NCBI GenBank assembly: GCA_002682825.1
Contig: NOKP01000017.1
Location: 372,001 to 436,000, forward strand
From: Neonectria sp. B-13
Taxonomy: Eukaryota > Ascomycota > Sordariomycetes > Hypocreales > Nectriaceae
DNA: 64,000 bases
Direction of reading: 5' to 3'
Of this stretch, positions 56,318 through 64,000 are shown one piece after another. Below the pieces are notes generated by a model. The model did no database searches. It saw only the letters and a program-made list of their open reading frames with translations, and was not told the DNA's origin. Numbering within the stretch: the stretch's first letter is position 1; the number at the start of each line of letters is the position of its first letter. Position numbers and translations under genes: made by a program.

Positions 56318-57110
56318 GCGAAGTCTCGTGTCCCGAGGAACCATCCCGCTAGGCCTGTTTTAGCATCTTCCTTTCACAGCTTCTTCCGATGCCGACCCCC
56401 CCCCGAGCGCTGCGTTAAAGGTACTGAGACTAAGAGCTGAACGTCCACACTCGGTCTCTCCTTTCGAGCTCCTTGAGCTACTATGGCTAGCGGGGCTTCG
56501 AGAATGGCCCCCTCCTGTTTTTGTACAGGCATACGCATTTTAGAATTGACTTGCTCGACGGAAATATGACCAAGGTCGCAGATACTCAGTCCATATAAGT
56601 TGTTTTCTCTCGTTGAATGCCCAGTGGGCGAGCACAAAGTAAAAACTGGCATGTAACCGAGCCCATTTATCGCTGTGCCATTCCCATATTTAGATGGTCT
56701 CGAGACGCGTGAAATGAAGAAGCGGAGGCAAATGATGCTGTGGAAGTCCATTATCCTGCAGCAGTGCTAGTCGAAAGAAAATCAAGATTTGAACACGATG
56801 TTTGATCTTAAACTTTCTCCTAGGACGGAATTATCTCGCTTCCATCTGCCATTGACGGCGTTTGGCAACGCCTCACGGTTACATAATTATGCAGCAATTA
56901 CTTAATGAGCAGAGAAACTCCCAATGCGATATATGTAGCTCTATCTGTTCTTGGTCGAGTCTTAAATGTAAGAAAGTGGGCCAACTGTTCATATGAACTC
57001 CACGAGAAACCTTAGTTAATATGTCTAGTCGATCTGACGGTCTAACATGCGAATTAACCATGTTTGGCCTGGTCCCTATCCTCCCCGCTACCTTTGAGCA
57101 ATCGCATGTA
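56318..57110. other. Intergenic, no gene seen
   Basis: Between the regulator promoter and the 3' end of the second sugar transporter gene. Open frames are short and unconvincing. Confidence 0.45.
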
Positions 57111-58944
57111 TTATGCTCGGGACTTCTTCGATTCGACATGCTCGTGAATTCCACTGCCAGTTTCCTTTTTCACAGTGTGATCCTCGCCGTCATCGGTAAC
57201 CTTTCCCCTGACCTCATCACCAAACACGACACCAATTTCCTCCAAAGTGTGCCCCTTTGTCTCTGGATAGAGGAAATACACCACCACGATGATGACAGCG
57301 TTGAGGCAACAGTACAGAATGTAATATCTCCATTGAAGGTTGGCCATGGCGATTGGATTGACAAACAAGTTGAAAATCAGGGCCAAGTAGCTGGAGAAAA
57401 GGGTCAGGCTGAGACCAGTGCTTCGAAGCCGGAATGGGAATATCTCCGTGGGGTAAGAGTAAAGCAACGGAGTAAAGGCGATATCATAGTGAAAGTAGTA
57501 GACGAAAATGACCGGAACCACAGCAATGCCAATGCTGACGGAATGGGTGCTGAGAAAGCTGGCGCTGAGAGCCGTCCAGGCCTGTAAATGGTGAGCTGGT
57601 CTATCCGCAGGGACGAGGGAGATGATTCAGGGAGACTTACAATGTAGGCAAGCATCATGCCTGTTACAGACCAGAGGAATAAAACCCGGCGTCCTAGCCT
57701 ATCAACCATCATGGCACCCATGAAGACAGAAATGCCAAAGTTGAAAACCTGGAGAAGACCGTTGATAAGGGATTGATGGGTCGGGTTTGTGATGCCGATA
57801 TTGTTCAAGACTAAGGTCAAATAGTACGAAACGACGCCGTTACCACACCATTGGGAAAAGAAACCTAGCGAAATGGCAATAGCTGTACGCTTCCTATTAG
57901 AGGGAACTGTAACGAGTTCCTTCCAGAGGTTTGATTGCGATTCCTTCTCGACGCGTATAGAATGAAGAATCTCGTTCATTTCAAAGTCGACGAGAGGGGC
58001 GTTCTCGTCGCCGTTGCCATGATGTCGCACGAGGACCATTCGAGCCTCTTCAATTCGATCCTTGGCAATGAGCCATCTTTTGAGTGGATTTAGTTGTCTT
58101 ATGCCTTCTTACGTATTCAATGCGTGGTTGAATTGATAACGTACCTAGGTGACTCGGGGAGGAAAATCCAAAACGCCAACTGCACGAGGGGAAAGAAACC
58201 CTGAAGCACACAAGGGATTCTCCAAGACCAATTGTTCGAGATCTTGACAGTCCCGAAACTGGCCCAAGCGGACAAAATTGCCCCAAAATAAAAGAACGTC
58301 TGGTACAAAGACGTGATTTTTCCGCGATGGGTGGGGAAGGCCAGTTCAGCGATGATCATAGGGCTAGGCTGAGACATGAATGCTGTAGCCGCGCCCAGGA
58401 TTAATCTCGAGACGATCAACATTGCGTAGTTGACAGATGCGGTCTGAATGGCGGCGCCAACCAGACAGAAGCAGATACCGAACAAGATGGGACGGCGGCG
58501 TCCGATTCGGTCAGAAAGTGGTGTGACAATGACCAAGCCGATCACTTTTCCCACGTAGAAAATAGCATTGACCAGTCCAAGTCGCCCCGAAGTAGGGTTT
58601 CCAAAATATTCTTTCCATACGGGAAGAACTTGTTGCGCGTTCATCATCGCCCCTAAAAGCAGGCCACCAAGTTAGAAATTATCCCCGTGTTGGATTTGAT
58701 ATAAGCAGCATTGCCTACCATCGTATCCCACCGTTGCAGAGGAGAGCAAGGGAACTAGAAGTATCAAGTTGAGTCTTATCAAGTAAGTTTGCTTCCACCA
58801 TGGTGCGTCCGTTTTCGGTAGAACCTGCAAAGGTTGAGTCCATTGATGACGTAAAGAAGAGCGGGATTAACAAACCTGGGCAAGGTTTTGTCCAACTGAG
58901 CGAAGCTTGCCCGTCTGGTTGTTGACTTTCTTCTTTCCGAACAT
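57111..58944 (-). CDS. MFS sugar transporter (second, hexose/lactose permease type)
   Basis: Five exons. Exon 1 (58876-58944) encodes MFGKKKVNNQTGKLRSVGQN and exon 2 (58719-58824) the first helix ending SSATVGYDG. Exon 3 runs from 58652 to about 58145, exon 4 from about 58070 to 57640, and the last exon ends at 57111. Landmarks: TPLSDRIGRRRPI, FLPESPR joined to WLIAKDRIEEARMVL, MMVDRLGRRVLFLWS, and PTEIFPFRLRSTGLSL, ending PETKGHTLEEIGVVFGDEV. These are the sugar-porter signatures (D-R-x-G-R-R, P-E-S-P-R, P-E-T-K-G). It is a plasma-membrane permease, probably for a sugar or glycoside. It is divergent from the GH3 gene, with which it shares a 570-bp promoter containing two copies of the regulon word, so import followed by internal hydrolysis is a natural reading. 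Confidence 0.9.
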
Positions 58945-59227
58945 GTTGATGGACCGATTTTAAAGTTGAGACAAATCAAGCTTCAGGAGGGGCATAAGGG
59001 GAAGTCTGGGGAAATCTGGGGAAACCAGTTCAGGGCATCATTTATACTTACTGAGGCTACTTCATCGAACGGTCTCGGATCAAGACTTGGCAAAGGCAAT
59101 CTTTCTCCGCTGACCAGGCCATACGACACACTAGGCATAGCTGCTCAAGGTAGCATCAAAGCAGAAATTTAATCTGTCAGAGAATTAAGAGTAGTACGTA
59201 CAAGGGTTCAGCCGAGCACGCCTAGGC

Positions 59228-59237
59228 TCCGGTGGAA
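59228..59237 (+). promoter_or_regulatory. TCCGGTGGAA site in the MFS/GH3 divergent promoter
   Basis: Exact 10-mer; 284 bases from the transporter ATG and 277 from the glycosidase ATG, i.e. almost midway. Confidence 0.6.
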
Positions 59238-59304
59238 GTTGACGTATTCCCCCGCAGTGGCTTGTTAAGTGGGCACAGAATGATGCCAAGACCTCAAAGT
59301 GATA

Positions 59305-59314
59305 TTCCACCGGG
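59305..59314 (-). promoter_or_regulatory. Reverse-complement copy (TTCCACCGGG) in the MFS/GH3 divergent promoter
   Basis: Nine of ten bases match the word on the opposite strand, 77 bases from the forward copy and about 200 bases before the GH3 start. The pair faces opposite directions, suited to control of both genes. Confidence 0.55.
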
Positions 59315-59513
59315 TCAAGTTCTATCGACACTCTAGGCAACATCATCACATTAGCTTGGTGGCTTGGTAACATTGTCCCGTACACACACATGTGTGGATG
59401 CGTATTTATTGCAGGAGCAACCATATGGGTTTCGGACTAACGAGAACAATTAGCCCACGCGAACGGTCACCACAACTTAATCATTGTTCATACAGCACGA
59501 ACTATTTACAATC

Positions 59514-62283
59514 ATGTTCGATGTTGAGGAAGTCCTAGCTGCTTTGTCTTTGAAAGAGAAGACATCATTGCTGTCGGGTAAGTCAAGTTGATTCTTCGTC
59601 AACAAGACGTACTGAATTTGAACCTCATATCAATCTCAGGCTCGGACTTTTGGCATACCGCTGCTTTTCCAGAGTATGGAGTCCCCAGTATCCGCTTCAG
59701 TGACGGGCCCAATGGTATTCGTGGAACTCGGTTCTTTGCCGGCGTGCCCGCTGCCTGCATCCCTTGCGGGACGGGTTTAGGTGCGACATGGGACAAGGAA
59801 CTATTGTTCCAAGCAGGAGAACTTCTTGCTCGTGAATGCAAGGCCAAAGGTGCCCACAGCTGGCTAGGTCCGACCATCAATATCCAGCGATCCCCCTTGG
59901 GCGGTCGAGGATTTGAGTCATACTCTGAAGATCCCTTACTCACCGGGATCCTCGCGAGCCACGTTATCAGAGGCTGCGAATCCTTGGGCATTCAAGCTGT
60001 CGTCAAGCATTTTGTTTGCAACGACCAAGAGGATGAACGGCGGGCTGTGAATACTCTTGTTACTCAACGAGCATTACGAGAGATATATTTGCGGCCCTTT
60101 CAGATTGTTGCTCGGGACGCTCAACCTGGAGGGCTGATGACGGCTTATAACAAAGTCAACGGAATTCACTGCTCTCAAGACAAATCTCTACTTGAAGGCA
60201 TAGTCCGCCAGGAATGGGGCTGGGACCCTCTCATTATCAGCGACTGGTGAGTACTAACTTTTCAACCCTGTCCGTCATTATTCGCCTTCGTCTAACATAA
60301 TCTGATAGGTTCGGAACTTATTCGACGGAGACGGCACTTTTTGCTGGCCTGGACCTGGAAATGCCCGGAAAGACACGATACAGGGGATCTCTAATCGATT
60401 TTGCTGTCGGCTCTCGTCTTCTCAGTCAAGACGTCATCGATGAGAGGGTTCGCCGCATCCTGACCTTTGTTAAAAGGGCCAGTACAACCGAAGTTTCCGA
60501 GACTGAGAGCAAGCGTGACTTTCCCGAGGACAGAGAACTCAATCGCAAGCTATCTGCGGAAGGTATCGTTTTACTGAAAAATGATGCCGGTGTGCTTCCA
60601 CTCCACCCCAAAGCAGCGGCTAGTGTTGCAGTCATAGGCTCTCACGGAAAATTCACCGCCATCAGTGGCGGGGGGAGCGCATCACTATATCCTTACTACA
60701 GCACTAGTATCTTGGACGCCGTACGATCAAGGCTGGATGAGTCGATGACGGTGGAATACGAGGTCGGAGTGTACGCACAGAAGATGCTTCCAGTGCTTGA
60801 CAGACTGATCAAATGCCCCGACAGCGATTCTGCCGGCATTATCCACTTCTACAACGAGCCTTACAGTGTTGGCAAATCGCGTGAATGCGTTTGTTCTGAA
60901 CCGCTAGAAGACCTCCATTTCCAGCTCATGGATTACAACCGAAACCCAAAGCTGAACTACGAGCTATTTTATGCCAGCGTGGAAACGGACTTCACTCCGG
61001 ATGCAACTGGGGCGTGGGAGTTTGGTCTGACTGTCTGCGGAACAGCTAACCTTTTTATCGATGACAACCTCATCGTCGAGAATACTACGGATCAAGTGCC
61101 TGGGGAAGCCTTTTTCAAGAAGGGAACGACGGAGAAATTAGGCCAGGCCATGATGGAAAAGGGGATAAGTTACAAACTTCGAATTGAGTTTGGAAGTGCG
61201 AAGACTTCCAAGCTTATGCATGTCGGCGTGGTGAGCTTCGGAGGTGGAGGTGCACGTCTAGGAGCCAGGCCCGTCAGCAGTGCCCAAGATGGCATGGATA
61301 GGGCGGTACAACTAGCATCACGATGCGACTACGCTATCCTATGTACTGGACTGAATGTACGTTCCATCAACTCAAGGATCTGCGCCCTCTCCGCCTATTA
61401 CCCCAAGCGTTGGGCGGCTTTGTAAACAAAGTTTGAGCGACATTTGATTGACTTGATTATAGGGAGATTGGGAATCAGAAGGCTTCGACCGGAAGAACAT
61501 GGACCTTCCACCTCTGGTAGACGAGCTGGTCAGCCGCGTATTGGAAGCAAACCCCAACGCGGTAATTGTCAATCAGAGTGGGACACCGGTTACTATGCCA
61601 TGGGTCTCGAAAGCTCGAGCAGTACTCCAAGCTTGGTATGGTGGTTGCGAAGGGGGGAACGCAATTGCTGACGTCCTGTTTGGATCTGTCAACCCTTCGG
61701 GGAGGCTCCCCTTGACTTGGCCCGTCGATGTGAAGGACAATCCATCATATATGAACTTTGGAGCCGTGGGAGGTCGTGTCTTGTATGGTGAGGATATTTA
61801 CGTGGGCTATCGAGGGTATGATTTGGTTGGAAAGAAACCTCTATTTTGCTTCGGGTGAGTTTTAATTTGGCTTCTCCTTTTGCAGCACAAACTAACAAGG
61901 TTCCCAGTTTTGGTCTCTCGTACACTTCGTTCAGTCTTGCCAGCCTGAGCGTGTCCAGCGAGGAGGTTTCATTTGACGTCTTGAACACCGGGAAACGCGA
62001 TGGAAGTACTGTGGCACAGGTTTACATCATGGCTAAGGATATCCCAGTGCCTCGCCCCGACAAAGGCTTGATTGGATTTGAGAAGGTTCAACTTCAGCCA
62101 GGCGAGAGCCGAAAGGTGACTGTGCACATTGGCAAGTATGCGACATCGTACTGGGACGAGGCGAGAAATGCCTGGGCTGAAGAAGCGGGGAGGTACGACG
62201 TGCTGGTTGGATTTTCTAGCCGGGACATTCACCTCCATGGATCGTTTGTGGTTCAAAGTACGCGAGCTTGGAAAGGGTTGTGA
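59514..62283 (+). CDS. Intracellular GH3 beta-glycosidase with PA14 domain
   Basis: Five exons: 59514-59577, 59640-60246, 60309-61356, 61463-61854, 61908-62283; 828 aa. There is no signal peptide ([20 protein letters not shown]), so it is cytosolic. The catalytic barrel has [48 protein letters not shown] and PLIISDWFGTYST; the Asp of SDW is the GH3 nucleophile. The C-terminal sandwich starts after [18 protein letters not shown]14 insert (about 390-520, [20 protein letters not shown]) is of the kind that caps the active site in GH3 beta-glucosidases. The fibronectin-like end has [19 protein letters not shown]. It probably hydrolyses an imported beta-glycoside or oligosaccharide. It is divergent from a sugar permease and shares promoter sites with it. 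Confidence 0.92.
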
Positions 62284-62847
62284 TGGGGCATTCCTGCCAC
62301 GTAAGGTTGCAAGTCGCAGGAGGATGGAGGAAGAGACTTGATTGAAATGGACTAGTAAATAAAGTGAGGGTCGTCTGCACAAACATGATTGATTCCCTTG
62401 GAAAAGATTGACGTGTGTAGGCCTGTTGAAACTTCGTCTCCTACCTTGGTGGTACTTGTAACAGCCCCAAGGATAAAACAGTTAAAAGGACTGAGAGTCA
62501 GCCCCGCGTTCGCACACCGTCCACATTCCCGCCTTAGATACTAGGCATCTAGCGACAACGGCAATCCCCTTCGGGACTCACCGTTAATCCCTTTTCCTAG
62601 CTTAGTTAGTTACACAATACACACGCAGTCACACCATTAGTAGTGTACGTCATGCGTGTTGTGTACATCCGATGCCTGTTGCTTCCGGTGGAAGCCTAAC
62701 ACTCAGTTACTCGTGAGACACATAAAGGCAAGCTCGCTATGATCAAGATTCAAGATGACTACTTCTCGCTTCGGATCGTCAACATTGTTATTCCCTTCTC
62801 CCGCCTTCAACTTTGCTGCTAAAAATCGCAATCAAACAACATCAACA
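62284..62847. other. Promoter region of the decarboxylase-fold gene
   Basis: No gene. Contains one regulon word and a TATA-like ACATAAAGG near 62720. An ATG at 62739 opens a 26-codon upstream frame that ends at about 62819. Confidence 0.5.
62684..62693 (+). promoter_or_regulatory. TCCGGTGGAA site upstream of the decarboxylase-fold gene
   Basis: Exact 10-mer, embedded like the 47990 copy in CTTCCGGTGGAAG; about 155 bases before the preferred ATG at 62848. Confidence 0.6.
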
Positions 62848-63696
62848 ATGACCGGAAACTTCTTTCGAATGCCCCTTGGCTACGGCCCATTTCCAGGTCC
62901 GAGACAGACAGCATCAGGTGGTCCGATCTCGGGTTGGAATCAGGTTAGGGCAAAAACGTGCACTGTTGTCTTCAGAGCCGACCTCGAGCAGCTTGAAAGC
63001 TTCTTACCTCACAAATGCTTTCGTATTGAACACACACAAGACAACGACACACTAGGCGAAGCATCCATCTCCTTTACATCTTTGGAGCGGCTCCCTTGGC
63101 TGGCTGGGAGGGGTTACAATCACTGCGGTCTTTACATCCACAACGTCATATGTGAAGGCAAAGAGGAAACGGTTCGTGGCAAGTACCTCAGTGTCCTGTT
63201 CGAGGACATTGCCGATGCAATCACGAGTGGTAGAGAAGAGTTGGGCTACCCCAAACTATTTGCATCCTTGAATGAGGATAAGAGCGAGCAGATGGGAAAT
63301 TGGAACCTTGAGATTGGATGGGGAGGGACTCGGTTTGGGGAGGTGAAGCTGAGCGGGCTGAAGTCAGAAGTATCAACAAGGAATCCGGAAGGATTTGAGG
63401 CTCGAGATTTGTTGTGCTTCAAGTATATCCCCCGGACTGGGTCGGCAGGCATTGCAGATGTCGAGTATCCGACATTGTCACCCATTCCAACGTCTTCAGC
63501 TATTATACTTGAGGAGAGGCTCATAGCTTCTGATGCGAGCATCAGTTTCCAGGCTCTTCCCTTTGAAGATTTGCCGACCTTGCACCATGTCGCAGCGAAA
63601 CTCGCAGGCATTGAAATTCGAAAGATTGTGGGCGCGAGAGTCGATATTGTCAAGGGGGCTCCAGATTTCAAGAACCAAAGGGCTATTTTGATATAG
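62848..63696 (+). CDS. Acetoacetate decarboxylase-fold (ADC superfamily) protein
   Basis: One exon. I prefer ATG 62848 (MTGNFFRMPLGYGPFPGPRQ), giving 282 aa, since the conserved region starts there and a TATA-like element lies only about 35 bases before the earlier in-frame ATG at 62755. The longer form would add 31 residues that might act as a mitochondrial leader. Features: CTVVFRADLEQLESFLP, EDIADAITSGREELGYPKLF with the Lys of G-Y-P-K at the place of the Schiff-base Lys, and a beta-rich C-terminal half. ADC-fold proteins decarboxylate or otherwise process small keto acids; many fungal ones are unassigned. It is the rightmost gene bearing the shared promoter word, so it probably acts in the same catabolic programme. 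Confidence 0.85.
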   Translation: MTGNFFRMPLGYGPFPGPRQTASGGPISGWNQVRAKTCTVVFRADLEQLESFLPHKCFRIEHTQDNDTLGEASISFTSLERLPWLAGRGYNHCGLYIHNVICEGKEETVRGKYLSVLFEDIADAITSGREELGYPKLFASLNEDKSEQMGNWNLEIGWGGTRFGEVKLSGLKSEVSTRNPEGFEARDLLCFKYIPRTGSAGIADVEYPTLSPIPTSSAIILEERLIASDASISFQALPFEDLPTLHHVAAKLAGIEIRKIVGARVDIVKGAPDFKNQRAILI

Positions 63697-64000
63697 AGAC
63701 CATACATTATGAAGTTACTGCATTTCAGTGTACTTAATAGATCGAGATCCGAAATACTGTCATTCTCCAAAGGTGAAGGGGCGGTGTCAAGATAGCGTAG
63801 GCAATCCCACCTTCTCCTCTTCAGAGTGGCCCACCTTAGCCATATCTCCGGCGGAACTTGTGGCCCGGAGCTTCAGCACCGATGGATCAACATTAAATAG
63901 CCTTATCCCAGACTCAGTCCAACAAAATTTCCATCTACTCTTCATGCGAGGAAACGCACTACACGAAATAAGCCTTTGATCAAGACAATTCCTAGCTATA
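63697..64000. other. Window end, no gene seen
   Basis: 3' flank of the decarboxylase-fold gene. The short open frame running to the edge shows no recognisable domain. Confidence 0.4.

Noticed and set aside
1..64000. tRNA or rRNA genes and CRISPR arrays
   Set aside because: I looked for GGTTCGA-type B boxes, rRNA-like blocks and regularly spaced palindromic repeats; none was convincing, and CRISPR is not expected in a fungal nucleus.

Overview
The window is nuclear DNA of a filamentous ascomycete. Coding genes carry short (about 45-75 bp) GT..AG introns, and the gene families (cyclooligomer depsipeptide synthetase, LysM proteins, Zn2Cys6 regulator, Ppo-type fatty-acid dioxygenase, heme-thiolate peroxidase) are typical of Pezizomycotina. 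The synthetase/ketoisovalerate reductase/ABC transporter set is best known from Hypocreales (Fusarium, Beauveria, Cordyceps relatives). I infer a hypocrealean fungus but cannot name a species.

Layout. (1) 0.5-8 kb: an FAD oxidoreductase, a secreted beta-propeller glycosidase-like protein, a reductase-like fragment, a wrecked subtilase gene and a protoglobin. (2) 8-10.6 kb: no gene recognised. (3) 10.6-30.2 kb: a beauvericin/enniatin-type cluster. It has a one-exon 3166-aa NRPS (C-A-T-C-A-MT-T-T-C) on the minus strand, and a ketoisovalerate reductase and a 12-exon ABC full transporter on the plus strand. NRPS and reductase are divergent, and the roughly 3.5 kb between them is filled with tandem repeats and a collapsed Ty3/gypsy retroelement. 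No regulator gene adjoins the cluster. (4) 30.2-40 kb: transposon debris, a DUF1772 membrane protein, then a heme-thiolate peroxidase and a Ppo-type dioxygenase transcribed apart from a promoter region holding three diverged direct repeats. (5) 40-46.2 kb: a frameshifted ankyrin gene, a LysM protein gene, a DUF7730-like gene and a six-LysM gene with two internal stop codons. (6) 47-63.7 kb: a cupin gene followed by what looks like a co-regulated sugar/glycoside-utilisation island: sugar MFS, Dal5-type MFS, Zn2Cys6 factor, second sugar MFS, intracellular PA14-containing GH3 glycosidase and an acetoacetate-decarboxylase-fold protein.

How it works together. In the left cluster the reductase should supply D-2-hydroxyisovalerate to the first adenylation domain. 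The second module activates and N-methylates an amino acid, and the last C domain oligomerises and cyclises. The ABC transporter would handle the product. In the right island, every promoter of the six genes from the first sugar MFS to the decarboxylase-like gene contains one or more copies of the 10-mer TCCGGTGGAA (or its reverse complement). The regulator's own promoter has a cluster of four. I did not notice the word in other intergenic regions of the window. This candidate regulon, with an unknown inducer, is the most interesting new signal I found.
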